From Paragonimus skrjabini miyazakii (taxonomy: Eukaryota > Platyhelminthes > Trematoda > Plagiorchiida > Troglotrematidae), in assembly GCA_014338405.1 (NCBI GenBank), contig JTDE01000172.1, positions 45,393-109,392 of the forward strand: DNA of 64,000 nt, written 5' to 3'. The notes beneath the pieces are model-generated. The model had not been told where the DNA came from. It made no database searches and saw only the letters and a list, made by a program, of their open reading frames with translations. A program made the translations under genes and the position numbers. Below, piece by piece: positions 35,854-50,179 of this stretch (its first letter is position 1; each line of letters starts with the position of its first letter).

Positions 35854-37007
35854 TGAGGTTACCCGAAGAAACGCTCAAACAGCTGATATTAACGTGCACA
35901 CAGAATGTACAACTTCAGATTGATGGGAAAAGGTACCATCAGAACGACGGCGTTGCGATGCGGTCACCGTTAGGCTCACTGTTGGCAGATATCTTCATGG
36001 CAATGCTAGAAAGAACTACGCTTCGTGGACTTATTGGCAATAGTACTCTCTACAAGAGGCACCTAGACGACATCATCTGTGTAGTTGACGAAACTGTGGA
36101 TCTGGATAACCTACTTGCAGATGCGAACACAGCACAGCCTCATTTCAACTTTACACTTATGGCCGAGAAGATGGACGTATATCCTTCTTGGATGTGGCAC
36201 TGAGTCGTTGTGCAGATGGTTCAGTTCAGAAGGGTATTTACAGGAAGGGGACTTGAAACGGCCAGTATACTCACTTCTTCAGTTACGTAACCCTCAAACA
36301 GAAGAGAAACCTCGTTTGTAGTTTAACACACAGAGCTATGAGGATATGCACTGATGAGACGCTCGAGGCAGAAACGGCGTTTTTACGACGGATGTTCGCA
36401 GAGAACTCCTGTCCTGTAAACTTCATGGATAGACATATGGTACTGGCAGAACAGAGAGTTGAGCTCCCGTCTGCGGAAAAAATGTTAGCTTACATGACTC
36501 TAAACTATACATGCGAGGCGTTGGCTGAACTGGTGACTCGTAGAATACGTAGCGCGATTGCAAAGACCTACAGTGCTGCACAACTACGAATCTCGTTCAG
36601 ATCTGACCCGGTTTTCCCCGTACATCTCAAAGATACGTTGCCTAAATGTGTGACCTCATTCTGTGTTTACTCCTTCACACGCTCCTGTAGAGCAGGTTAC
36701 GTCGGTCGCACAAAGGATGCGTGAACACCACCCCGCGTGGCTGACTAAAGGCGAGGTGAAGTCCATTTCGAGTGCAATTCTGGCGTACCTTGTTGACTCA
36801 GGGCACCAAGTCACACCGGAAGTGGCATTCCTGCCCATTTACCGCTTGTCCAGTCGTCAATCCAGGGGAGTCAAATTTCGTATTCTGGCCACCGCGGAAG
36901 CGACCGGAATTCGGTTGCGCAATCCACAGTTGTGCGCTCAGAAGAAATTTTTATAGGCCCTTCGGTTACCGTGTCTTCCCGTGACTGACTAGACACCTCC
37001 GGTGGTG

Positions 37008-37165
37008 AATTTTGTCACCTAATTGCCCTCCAATTCACTATCTCGTGACGTAATTGAGTCACCTATTGCTTTTGATTTTGATCGCTTGACAACCATGATG
37101 ATATAAAATGTTATGTAATTGGTCCGATGATGAATAACCGAAAATAGATTGTTTGCCAAAACACC
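37008..37165 (-). repeat. Right inverted repeat of PLE B
   Basis: Mirror of 35696-35853. The outer end reads CAAAACACC, the complement of the GGTGTTTTG that opens the left copy. Confidence 0.93.
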
Positions 37166-40100
37166 TTTTTACATCTAATTAATTCATGGGGCTATTCGAA
37201 TCCTTGAGACAATGCATATACAGATTGATACGGCGTGACTACCTTATTGGATCAGCCGATCGAACATGCATTGCTCAACTCTTTTATGCAGGACAATCAG
37301 ATTCCTACATTAAACTATCCCCATCAAGACCCTGACCACAAAGGACTTGTAACAACATCTGGGTAGAAATTAGCACTAGAATAACTATACCCAAATTATA
37401 GTATGAGAAAGCAACGTGGTGCAACATAATCCTCCTGGTATACGCAGTATCCCCTAGATGTAACTAAAACAGTAAACAACAGTCTATCACTTTTTACATC
37501 TTGCTGAATATTCTTTGATCCCCAAAACCCTGTATGTCTAAACTGACGGTTATGTAAAGTCTACACCTTACGGATAAATGATTAACTTAGGTGATTTTAT
37601 ATGTTAACTTTGTACGACGGAATCCACATTATTATACCGAGGTACAGGGTTTGTCTGCAACAGATACGGCTTCTTCAATTACTTAGACAGATAACGTAGA
37701 GTCATTGACATATACTTCTCCTCCACAGCTCAGGAATATACCGTCGCCAAATCCTTTCCGTTGTTAGCGGCGGTCAACTGTGACACAAATGCTGCACACA
37801 GCGGTGAAAAAATGGAACCAAAGAGATAGACAGTTAACTTACAACAATCCGGAGATCCGTCCAAGGAAGGTGGGTTCTACCACAAAACGTTTAATGCACA
37901 CCTATCATTTTACAGGACCTGAAGCTACAAAATCATTTCCTTCACATCTGTTACGATAACTACCGCATGATTTTGAAGACTGAGAAGCTCTCTAATCAGT
38001 CGGATCAAACCCTCGCGGTAATGAGTATTTAAGCGATACTCCTTGATATTGGGCAGCTTATTCAAACCATATTCTCACCTTGCCTATCTTATTCGGGTTA
38101 AGGAATGGATGACGTGGTTGATGGCAGTGGCAAGTACACCGAATGTCTTCCGGAGTTTTTCTCATGTGAGATCTGCTGACATAACCGGTTTCAAAAACTG
38201 TGCACTTCGACTATAAATAAAGAACATTCGTTTAATTGAACTCAGTCATATCAAAAGTTTATCATCTGGCTCATTCCTGTCTATCACGGAAAACCTACTC
38301 CGTGTCATTAATCAGAATGTGATAAAGTAGCTTTCGATTTAGCCAGGGCGTGGCCATAATCAATTAGCGATTCCTCTTTCCGAGATAACCTCCTCAAAAA
38401 TTCAAACTAAAATATGTTTTCAGTTTATTATTCATATGTGTGGTTCACATACTCGGATATTTCATAGGCATTGAAAATACCACCTCTGGGACTCAAGGCA
38501 AAGAGGGTTCTTACGGCGTATGGATCTGTTTTCTTCTGTTCATTGGTTGAAATATCCGATGGGCCTTGAGAACTAAAAGAACGCTGCGAACTTGATTAGA
38601 ATCGTTATATAGTTATCCGATATATCCGTGAAATCAAACCCTTCTAAGTCGGCCCACAGTTGCGAATCTGTCGTCCTGCCCGGTCGGTAGCTTATCCGTT
38701 GTGTAAACTAAATCCACAGAAATGGTGCTGGTCCCATCCAAACGTTGAATCACAAATGCCACTTGGTGGTGTAGGATCAAACAAATACCATATGAAGTGC
38801 GAATTGGTGGTCGAAACCGATTTCCCTACAAACTAAGCTTACACGCTGGGTTTTCACCTTTTAAGATGGTATCCAACCCTTTAACTACGAAGTAACCGCT
38901 TGTATGAAGAACTTTTATCCCATCACCTAAACAGGTATAACGCTTAGAAGCACTCATTTGGATTAGTAAAAGCAGTACCACACTACAGAGCCTCGTCATC
39001 TGTCGTGGATGCAAGTAGTGACAGGTCGTCGGAAGTCGGAGTGTGGTGAAGCTAGCCATAACCTTACGCGGTAATGTCAATGCAGACTACACAATCTTAC
39101 TAAGTGATAACATTCAGTCATATAAATCAGCCTCTGTTATGCCCAGCACTGCTACAGCGTTGCGCTAAGTACTCAGCAGAAAAATGCACCTAATCAGGAA
39201 TACTACGGTCGTCTCTGCAAAGGCAACAACGGATCAAATAATTATTCAAACTGACAGCCGTTAAACTAGCATGACACCTGAAGTTGTCGATGGTGGTCTT
39301 ATCTGAAATGTTGGGAATAACATGTTTCGGACTAGACAGCTTAAATAGTTCAGCCTACTTCCCGATCGACCTAGTTGGGTCAATGTGATATCACATGTTC
39401 GAATTTGGGTGCACGTCTGAGGCCATCAAGTCACAGATTTATAGCTTTGGTACATCAAACAATCCATGTGTCTGAAACTTAATGATCTAATTTGGGCCAC
39501 CAACCTGATTGATAAAGGCCTAAATAGTAGTAAAATATCCAACCGATTTTGAAAACAGCAAACAATGTTTTATGGATTCTTTCTTCCGTTCACGTCAACG
39601 GTAAACCGACTATGAGTGCTTTTGGTTATCACTTTTCATTTGAGTTGCACACATGTAAACTGTCTAAGACATCCATGAAAACTCTGTTGTGCCTCACAAA
39701 TAACTCAGCTCCTAGCTTGGTAAGACGTACAGCCTTGTGATCAAGATAACGCATTAGTTACTATCAGTCTGATAAATTCGTGGAGTGCATAATCACCCCC
39801 AAATACACAATTGTTTTAGGTACTCAACGCTATTAATGAGTAGTGCGGTAGAAGATGAAAACACTGCTCAAATGCTAAAAGTCCGCGATCCTCATTGTTA
39901 AGTAGATTAGGGAATGTGGAAAAAAACGTGCAACATATGTGTTTTCCGTGGAACTACTAAGCCTGTTAAAGGCTACGTAGATAGGTCAGACGCATCGAAA
40001 AAGGTCGGGGTTTTTGTGCCCTTTCCCGTAGCTTGCATATGAGGTCCAGCTATAAACAGCTTTTCAGTTTCCACATCTTACTCAATGATAACAGAAAGGA

Positions 40101-42537
40101 AATTTAGTGTGGTCATGACTCGAGTAATACTTTCTGAAGCATCAAAATTAACATTGAAACCGATTAAGTAAGGGAGATACAGTGTGCTCAATGTCAATCG
40201 TATAATTGAAAAATACCAACGTTGTTGAAAGCTGAGACGTAACCCAAGGAAAAAATTATAAGAAACTGTGGTAATGAAAATGAGATAAATGAAAAGGGAA
40301 ACTTACATAACCAGAGTATGTGAAATCGAAACAGTGTAGTAGAAAGGTAAATCAACTCAAAAACATTAAACAATATGATAACACTTGATCACCTGTCACG
40401 CTCTTATATCAAAACAAAAAAATGAACAGTAGAATTTCTCAAAGGTTTCTGCAAAATTTGTTACTTCCCTACGTTCGTTTTTACATAGGAACAAGACCTT
40501 TTTCTTACAAATAAAGAGCCAAATCTATATGGGATTCATATGTTTCGTTATTCATTGTCCAATTTTAAATGTACTCGATGATTTGTCAAAATGTAACTCT
40601 GTTCAATTTCAGTGGTGTGGTTTCGTGAATTATTCCAAACTTTTTAACAGCCGTTTTCATAGAAGTTGATTAATCTCGAATTGCGTTATTCAAAATTGTA
40701 CGAACTGACTCACTTCTATCAACACTGGATAAAAAATACTCCTCGAAATTTATTAGAAATTTCAACAGTGTAAAAAGAAAACATCAGAGTCATGGAATCT
40801 AACCAAGATTAACTAGTCTACCAGATGATTACTACGCCAGTAGACCGTAATATACATACCTCAAAAGCGTTAAACTTTTTAGCTAATTCTGATACAGAGC
40901 AACCGGCTATTCTGTTACTTTTTCTGATTTCTTCTCACACGAGTGAATTTGTATCATCAGAACTACCGGAACTTCCAGATATGTCGGTGGTGTCTTTTTG
41001 ATTATAGTATTTTCTAATACTTCTGCCTTAAGCCTATTGCATTGCAGTCAGCGTAATGTGAACGAATTTCCAGATGCTCATAACTTGTTTATGAATACTC
41101 ACAAAATGCACCACTCGTTTGTCTTTATTTTCTCATTGCAGTTGTTATCTGCAATTCATTATACAGCAACCGCAGTTAACTATCCAACAATGTAACGTTT
41201 TTTGATTCTTGTCATTCTAGTGCCTGGGTTTTATTTCCTGTTACAATATGACTAGTTTCATTCATATCAATACTGCTTTATGTAGTTCTTTTCAAGAGAG
41301 ATTAATGCTTGAACACATCCATCATATGTACCTTTAGTTTAACTAATCTCTCAGGAGAGATCAGCAACACTGAAACGGTTCAATAAAATTTCTAACTCGA
41401 TACAGCAGCACTTCAATTTCATGAATCTATTTAATGAAAAGCAGGGGTATGATTCATCCTCCTACCTTAGACTTATCAGAAACTTCGCAGAGTGCCAGGT
41501 CAGAATTCACACACAGATTTCTGTCTTATTTAGCCAGATACCGTAGTGCTTGTGGGATAACATCCGAAAAGCACATTGGATCACTCAGTTTTTAAAAATA
41601 TGAAGGCTTTGGCTCATTATCTCATTCAATGTTCGGCTTCTGTTTTCGCTCCAAACGTTACGATCCGTATTCGTAACTTGCCTAACACGCACTGGTTATA
41701 ACAGCTGAACTTTCAACCTCTTGGCCTGGCTTGAGGTACTTATAATAAAAATGTTTATTTTGGAAAAATCTCACATAGACAATCTCAATTTTTCCTAATT
41801 CACTTTAAACGAACATGCTTCAAAACTTTGTAGATGTCCAATTTTTGTAGTAATTATCTTTCATGATAAGCTACAGGTATAAATTAAAAAAAATAACTTC
41901 ACCCAGCGATGTCAAAAAAACGGCTAAGTAAAAGAAAACCTATAAAAATTGAAAATCCATTAAATAACCACCAGGAATAATGTAATGAACAGTTGTGACG
42001 CATGAGTAGGAGAGATTTGAATGGTATAAATTAAACACTGTTCAGTATTGTTGGTACTTTTCACATTGTGGCAAACATTCTGGCCAGCGCTTTTTGCCTA
42101 CAAGTTGTAAATTCGAGATTTCTTCCTGATGGAGCTCATCATAACTGTCTATCGTCGTCACAGACACAATTCGAACACCAGTCCATTTTTTGTAAAGCAA
42201 CCGTGATGATCACCTTTCCACTGGTCACAACTTAGGCGCTAGTTTTACACACTAATCGCACGTCTTGTGGTGACTTTTTTACGTTGTCCGATCATATCGA
42301 GAGATGATATAATAACTGCCTTGTTTAGTCTGATACATGATTTCACGAGCTAAACTTCTCGAACTACTTGAAGTAGAAGAATTTACCAAACCTTTCGACT
42401 AGTATGTTGTTTATTGATAAGTTGTGGGGGAGTCAGGTGATGAAAACTAAACCTGTTTTTATATAGGACTGTACCTTTCACTCTCGTACAAAGTCGAATT
42501 GTTTAAAATGGAACACCATGTTCAGTTCCCCTTTCCT
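37166..42537. other. AT-rich stretch without recognised genes
   Basis: Few open frames above 60 codons (38826-39080, 39549-39740, 40998-41195), none with recognisable features. Confidence 0.4.
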
Positions 42538-42665
42538 ATTGGACTCTGTCGATAGTACTGATGCATACCACTACAGGGGTATAAATTCCAGCACGTGTTT
42601 TCATAAGGCAAACATGTTGACCACTACTCCATCAGTCACACATGATTCCCGGCAGACATCCAGTC
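42538..42665 (-). mobile_element. SINE, partial degenerate copy
   Basis: On the minus strand it reads GTAGTGGTCAACATGTTTGCC then TTATGAAAACACG and a TATGCATCAGTACTATCGACAG-like block, matching the family order TTAACACGGTTGCCTCATGAA and ATGCATTACTGACGAGC. Confidence 0.55.
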
Positions 42666-45600
42666 TAAACACTCAGTGACATGCATGATTAAAAATCCAC
42701 CCCTCACAGTTTTCGACTGAGTGTTATGGCCTCTATAATTGGACTGCATAAGATGACTGGTGTAAATGTATTATTTGAATCAGAAGTACATGCTTCGTTT
42801 TACCGGTATCTGTCCGGATAATTCCACCTTTCACACATATTTAGTAGTACTCTTTGATACATTCAGTTAAGCGTGTGGTCTTGTGTTCCACATAATCAGT
42901 TCGAGTAAAAGAATATCTTTGTGAAAACATACAGAAACAGACAAAATAGACGGAATCTTGAGTTAACTTTATAACGGTTACGTGTTTTTTCTTGACAAAA
43001 CTTCAGGTTTATTCATGAAATCTAGTATCTCTAAATGACAAAAATTACAGTCTCCTTTGCTGTTAGTACTCCCCTGACAGTCTTGTCGCAACACTTCTCA
43101 GTATTTTCTCCGCAAAAATTTGCGAACGCAACATATCACTTAGTTCAAAAAAAATAACGACAAGATGCCTCTTTCATTTCCATCTTCAGGTGACCAGTGT
43201 TGGCCTTAGGTATCACAGCAGTCCTGACCTTGAATCCCTCTGTTGCCTCATCGACATAAAGTTTGTTGAATTTTTACTTAAATAATTATTAACCGTTTGT
43301 CAGCATGAAACACGCCACATCTAAAAAACTGTCTAAGTGATAAACGAAACAACACCAATCAACGTGTTTAATGTTTTGTCATACTTTGCCGTAACATTTT
43401 TTGAAATACTTATTCAAATTGCAATCTTTCACTTATAGTGCACCTTATGGGAATACTGTTGGGTTTTTCGATCTGTGTGAGTATTACAATTTGCAGATAT
43501 TATTTGATTGGCGTTTAGTGAGCCATTAGCATCTCTTAGAAAACATCTGATTGACTTTTTATACCACTGACTGAATGCACGCTGGCGTTGTGCGATTCGT
43601 TACTAAATACAATTGATGATGTACTTGACTAATCAAAACGGTGGTAACCACCGTATAGACCATGTGAGGACACTAACGAATATTCTTTTGATTCGTACGA
43701 GACCGACAAGACATTGGACGAATGTTTTCGCGGTGAAATAGACGGACGGTTGTCTGGCATCAGATTAATTACCTGTTATGATACAGATCAATTTAGCCTT
43801 GGTCAAGACAATTGAAATACGTGAATGAAGAACGTCGTTTGATTTGTAAACAATGTGACAATGTCCCTCAATAACTTGATACGTTGCGTCAGCAGCATTT
43901 TACGTACAACAGGGGGAATTTCATTTCTGCAATATCTGCATGAGATAACGTGACATATATTTAAATCTACATTGTATGCATCATAGCTGTTTAGCTTCAT
44001 CAAACAAATGTTCACTAAAAATGACAATATTTACGGCATACATTTCCTGAAATGATTGAATATGTAGAGTACCAACCCTATATAAAAATACAAACACATA
44101 CAGTCAGTTTAAAACATAGTCAAATGTTTAAAAGCAAGGCCAAGAAGACAGAGCGCTGACACGAAGTGTACATTGTTAGCTCGAATAAGTTCACCTAATT
44201 GGTGTACTTTTGTACTAGTGCTACTGATGTAGGCTCCACATAAAAACAACGCAAAGCATGAAATTATGTACAATGTCCTATAGATAGTTAATATGATTGA
44301 CAGATGATCTCATTCAGATACATGCACACACACACATACGCAAGTTTTTTCAACTGTCCACGGCACATGAAAATCCCCTGAATTTCTTTAGGCAGCATAC
44401 ATATGCGTTAGGTGGATAAGGTACGTCTGATAAGTCTCAGCAGCCAATAGAAAACGCAATGTTACGCAAATTAACTATTCACGTTTTTCGGTTTCTGCGG
44501 TAATAAACCACGTCTAATGACCCTGAACACCAGTGGGTTGGTGTAAAACAACCAAGTTCGCTTTTAGTATTGTGATTGACCGTTAAGTCAATTTCTGGTA
44601 TTCAAAAGCAAACATGATAAAACCTATCATGCACATCTTTTGACAAAGTGACGACCTGGAGTAAAACTGGATAATGTATTACACTTTATTGGTTAGTGTT
44701 ATATATCAATCAAGGTTTGAATATATACTTGTAGACTCACCTAGTTTGGTAGCCTATTCTCATTCACCATATTTTACAGAACATATCTTATATTGCTTGA
44801 ACTGTATTGAATCGTTTACCACACAAATTCAGGCGTTCCACATTAGCTAAGAAATGGAAAGTGCTTTCGAAATTGTTCACTGAAAACTCGTCATTACCCA
44901 TGAGTACATTCTAGCAATTAGTGATGAACTGTAGGAAGTCGTTGATGAACCCAGGGTGACTTCACAAAAATAGTATTCGATCTTAAATGCTCAAACTTGG
45001 TTCGCAAGTGACTGTGTATCACATTTACAAAATACGTGGATCAAACAGTGTGGATACAATTATGGAAGTTCAATCCAATCTATTCGCACAGAATCTGTGA
45101 GTTCCAAACTACTTAACAGATGCACCGACTTCCGCAAACTGATTCATCCAGCAAATAAAAAAGTTTGTCGATTAAATCCATCTTGGGACAATGCACAATT
45201 CACACTATTTGATCAATTTTCTGTTTTGCATGTCTCACTTTTTTTGCTTTACCAAGGTTGAATCGTTCAATGTTCGTTAAACAATTAGTTAAACAGTGGT
45301 AATAATTTTGGTTAGAGTTGACTGCATTAGTCGGCGGAAGATGGTTTCTTTTGTCACCGACGACCAAGAATGAAGTCAGCCATCTCCATTCGAAGTCATA
45401 CATTTTTCCTTGAGTTTCATCCGAATAAACTTTTCTGTGCCGTAACATTCGAACCAAATACGGTGAAACAGATGCAACATTGAGTCAGATTGCCATCTTC
45501 GTTCTATGACATCTCGAGAACTGACTTGCAACTTACTGAATGCCATCTCTATTCAGACCGCTAAGCTTTGCTCCTTTTGGCATGCGCTGTAATGGAAAAT

Positions 45601-47221
45601 TGACTTTGCGCCACCTAAACCACTTGTGATGGGTAGTACGATGTCTCTCAAGCTATGGTCCACATGCATTTTGGGGGGTTTGATGCAGCGTAGGACAATC
45701 AGTACACCGAAAAGACGGAATTCACCTTCTGTAAAAATGTTTCCGAGACAGAGCAAAGTTGGTTAATTGGACCAATTGGATTTTCATTCACTCCTTTTTA
45801 GAAATAACACCTGCTTTGTACTATGTGTTTTTCTTGACAAAACGTGCACAAAGAACCCTCGTGCGCAGAAAGTGGCTGTACATCTCACTATTAGACGTGG
45901 TGTAAGTCATTTAGATGAACACTGGGCTGTCAAGTTCAAAAGTAATTTCCACCGGTCACCACCGATAGAATCGAAATTCACATGTTTCAACAGCTACAGG
46001 TTGCTTATACACTAGAGTGTGTCTATCCATAGCTAACAGTGCACTACAGGGTAGAACGAAAATTCTTTTTGATCACATGGTATACCCGCAGATGTGGCAA
46101 ATCTTTGCCCTGACATAACCCATAAACCTCTGAAATCATTTATCAAACCTTCTGCTGTCAACAGGTTGGGTCAAAATATGGATTTCACACTGCTATGGCT
46201 TAAGATTTATGAAATAGTGAGGCTACTTGTGATGAAAGCAAAAACAAAGCTAGGAATATACGACTAGACATATCGCTAAATTAGATTTGGTCTTACTTAG
46301 ATTCACATTTGATGATATCCGTTGACAATTTTTGTGTGAAACATCATCTGAGACAGGTTGAACTTTGAACATTTGGAAGGTAGCATTAACTTGTCTGTAA
46401 GGATCAGTATCAGTTATATTTACCTTTTATTTCGAAGTCATAAACATACCTCACGCTAAAGCTTCTACTGGCTATTGATGATTACTTTTACCAACTTATG
46501 GGAGTAATGATGAAATCAATATAAATGGTCTGTAGTATGCACTTGTAAAGATGCAGCGAAATTTGTCCGGACGTAAATCGTGCAATATCAGCCTATTGTC
46601 TTCTTTATTCAAATATCGATATAGATTTGATTTAATAATAAAAAGAGAATTCCGGTTTAGTTTTTAAACGGTTGCGGTGATTTTATTCTTTCCGCGAAAA
46701 GTTCGTCAAAACCATTGACAACATAATTTTAGTCAAATGACAACCAATTTGAAACACATTCAGTTCAGCTACTCACATGAGTTAGAGATTAGTTTCCTCA
46801 CTTTAACTGGAACCGACTTTCGTGGTTAGCTTGTCACTTGGAAAACATTTCATGTCCCCTAGGAAACTTTTCAATAGGTGAATGTGGACATTGAGCATAT
46901 TTGCTATTCGCCTTGGAAGTGAAGGTTTATATCACCTGGGACACCGTACATCACCATCTCATCAATAGTGTGCTTGGTGCGTATCTGCTTCTTAATAGTT
47001 CTGATGTACTTTTTGCTTTTGTTGAAAACAGTTTTATAATTTCTACCGTCGTGAACTACACTTGGCGATCCCACTTTTGAAAGTAATCTTTATGTCGATC
47101 ACCTCGTCGATAGCTTTTAGTTGAAGGTCACAAAGATTTGGATGCAATTTCTGCACTCTGAAAGGCGCTCAAGACAGCCGTTTTTAAAAAGATACACTAA
47201 ACCTGAATTTGACTTTTTTTG
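42666..47221. other. AT-rich stretch without recognised genes
   Basis: No protein-like frame recognised. A short CA microsatellite lies near 44328-44338. Confidence 0.4.
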
Positions 47222-47312
47222 GGACTGGTCAATAGTGTATATTTTGGTTACGGCCGGGGTAGAAAATCCGCACGTTTTCATGAGGCAACCATGTTGACAA
47301 CTGCGTCAGTGA
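47222..47312 (-). mobile_element. SINE, partial copy
   Basis: Minus strand: TTGTCAACATGGTTGCCTCA then TGAAAACGTGCGG and ACACTATTGACCAGTCC. This is the 5' and middle part of the SINE family. Confidence 0.65.
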
Positions 47313-47452
47313 ACTCGAAATAAGCGTGACAAAACTGTCATGTTGTGATGAGTGACCAAGTCGGAGGCGCGTGTATTCCAATACTCGGTGAAATGTTTTA
47401 GTGCGACGGTAAGATATAACCAAAAGCTCACAGCGACCGAATTGCGGGGAAC

Positions 47453-47644
47453 ATGGACGACCGGACCAGCCACTGCTCAACGAAATCGGACCAACGGACC
47501 AAAAATGGCAAGCACAAACCCACGAAAGAAAGCGTTAGCCATACACACACACCAGACGGAAGTGCGAGCGACGTGCGAGTGGAAACCGCCTCTACGTCGC
47601 AGACTGGAACTCCGGCTCATAAACGCGTGGGAACGTTTGAGTAA
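47453..47644 (+). CDS. Candidate first exon in a CpG-rich spot
   Basis: An ATG in a good context (GGGGAACATGG) opens a 63-codon frame rich in Ser, Thr, Lys and His. It runs up to GAGTAAGACA, which could act as a splice donor (GA|GTAAGA) or, read through, ends in TAA. CpG dinucleotides are far denser in 47370-47640 than in the flanking AT-rich sequence, as expected for a promoter or first exon. No following exon was identified and no protein family was recognised. It could equally be GC-rich repeat sequence attached to the neighbouring SINE. Confidence 0.25.
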   Translation: MDDRTSHCSTKSDQRTKNGKHKPTKESVSHTHTPDGSASDVRVETASTSQTGTPAHKRVGTFE

Positions 47645-47699
47645 GACAGTGAACTTCCTGCTTTAATGCACTACTATTACCACAATATATGTATGCCCA

Positions 47700-50179
47700 A
47701 CGTCTTTCGTTTGTGTTTGATCATCAGATATAGACTATCTACGAACCATGCGGAAAGCAAACTTTAGTCAGGCGCTATTTTAGAAAGACGCAGATTGAAA
47801 AGCCAACCTGACTGTGAAGACTGTGTTCAATTGTGATTGATGTTCACCTGGGAATTATCCAAATTCTGGCTAACTTTTCAGTATTCTCGATCAATTTACG
47901 ATACAGAGTGCAATTTATTAAATTTTTCGTCAGGTGTTAGCCTCTCAACAACTCCTGGAGTCAGATCAGGAAGATTTGTGTAATGTGCTCATGACGTAAA
48001 CAAGAAAACTAATCGACAAAATACATTCCAAACTGTGTATCAGTTAATAAATGCTGTTTAAGGAGTCTAAGCTTTCCCATACTATTAACTCCTTTTGAAC
48101 TCTGATCATTGGATTATTTATTAAGGAGAATAGTGCAGTTAGCCTGTCACCTCTCGATGTGATGGGTCAAAATGAGCACTACGCATAAACGAGTTTCATG
48201 AATGATAGAACATCCAGGTTTGCAAATAGGGCTGTGCGTTTCAGTTCCTATTCGACTATATTCTGAAAGTAGTAAGTTGTCGAGCGTTGTATAGAATACA
48301 GTAGAGATTATTTTTCTTAGTTCCTGCATGTAGGCAAAAATCGTTGTTCATCTTGTGCATGTGAAACCACAGACCGAGGTCTGGAGCCGGAGGAAGTGTA
48401 AAACCGAAATCTCATCGGTTGGATAAGGAGCAGGATAACGTGTATATGAACGGTTGTCCAAAAGAGTGAACAGGTATAAAGTATTGCTCAGATTCCGCGC
48501 TAAACCAGCCTTGGCGCCAGCTGATTTTGAAACTCAACACCATTCAACCCCGATTAAAACCCAATCTACTGGTCAATTTTGAATTATAAATAGAAAATAT
48601 TTATAAGGTAATGAATTGTTTATCCAGGTAGATGAGTATCATTGTCACTATTCTATAAAATACGTAACGATGAGCTTGTTTGATTCACTTTATGACACTG
48701 TGTACATTTCATGTAAATTTTGCTTGGGTTGTATCCACGATTGATGAGAGCCAATCAAACGAATGAAATCTGGTTTTATATTTAATTTTCATTTTGTCAA
48801 CTAACGTCAGCTTTTGGCCACGCGTTTACCTGCGACCAAGCCCGATAGTTAACTTCCCCAGTTGCTGCTGCGTTTTTGCTTCTCTTAAGCCGAAACTTAC
48901 CAACTATTTGTATATATCATAAAAACTAGTAAGTATATAGTATAGTCCACAAAAGTAATAGAAACAATTTTTGAAGATAACAGTTTCCAGCAATTGTCGG
49001 TGGAGTAGCGGAAAGCCATTTGAAATTTGCGGGGTCTCCCTACTACCAGACGCCCATCAGGCATCCATTATTTATCAGACTGATCGAACTTATACACTAG
49101 ATTTTTGGAGAGTGGCCACTAGGTCACTAGGAAGTAACCTACCTAAAATCATGCATGTTATTACATGGCCCATTCGTCAAACGCTCTGATTGCAACTTGG
49201 TGCCTATTTACTGGTATTGGACTCAAGTTCTATGTTCTCAAGTTCTTTGTTATGACCTAACAGAACCGAAACAATTCTCCACTAGTCTTTTAGTCGACGC
49301 AAGGACCAAGCGGTTGTGTTTTGTTCCGAAGAAAAATCTGACCAGTAGGCCAGTGAATTAATTTTGTTAATTCTTCAGTTTTACTGGACTCTGCCTTAAA
49401 ATGTAGCAACATACAACGAGGAAATCTGCCGCTTTTGTAGTATTCGAAGCGTTGCAGAAATATTCTGCGTGAAACTAACCAAGAAAGTAGTTGCTCATGG
49501 AAGTTCGGAATTGGACATATATTTGCTTTTTTATAACTACGATTAGAGCTCACCGTTTGCTGTTTCATGCTGTATGAATAATCACCTTGATATAGAAATT
49601 CAGTTTGGAAGCTTGTGTGATTACTTGGCTGCACAGTCTGCACCGGCATTTCTAAACGATTAACTCGTCCCGTAAGCATTCGAACTATGCAACACAGTCG
49701 GGTTCAACTCTTATTTATACGGTTTCTTTACTAGCTTAATTTTCCGAAAAAGCGACGATATCACGTTTATCGAGTTAGCTAAAACAAATGTAATCGTCTT
49801 AATGGACAGACATAATTATGTTACTAAAATGAATAACCTACATATTGACAGTTTGAGATTCCTAAGTTTATAAACAAACAGACGGAATATTAGCTGTAGT
49901 AAACACAATATCTGAATCTCTGCGCAAAATGAAACAGACACAACCATTTTTGAGGGCATCCGTTCCGTGAAAACGACAGACTATACGTTCGGAACAAAAC
50001 GCTTAAACTGGATCTGTCTCTAAGATCTACTTTATACATATGATCTGCATTCTTCTAGACAAGCAGGTACCTAAGTTGTTTGAACACTTTAAGTTGAAGT
50101 TAGTTAAAAATAATCACTGTGACACGTTTCAGGTCATTAACTTAGTTTAAGACCTATACCTAAGTAGTTAAGACATATT
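47700..50179. other. No gene recognised
   Basis: AT-rich. The frame at 49290-49679 (-) has no recognisable domain. Confidence 0.35.

Larger units (their letters stand above)
35696..37165 (+). mobile_element. Penelope-like element B with 158-bp inverted repeats
   Basis: Two inverted repeats enclose a PLE protein truncated at its N-terminus. The first open frame (35823-36203) starts inside the left repeat and runs through LILTCTQNVQLQIDGKRYHQ, NDGVAMRSPLGSLLADIFM and YKRHLDDIICVVD, the RT box with LDD in place of the usual VDD. The frame then shifts to FLDVALSRCADGSVQKGIYRK. The frame 36338-36724 holds the connector and the nuclease start CVYSFTRSCRAGYVGRT. A final frame, 36663-36956, holds HHPAWLTKGEVKSISSAI and ends with GIRLRNPQLCAQKKFL, the typical PLE C-terminus. 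Two frameshifts make it inactive. Its repeats differ in sequence from those of element C, so it belongs to another family. Confidence 0.9.
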
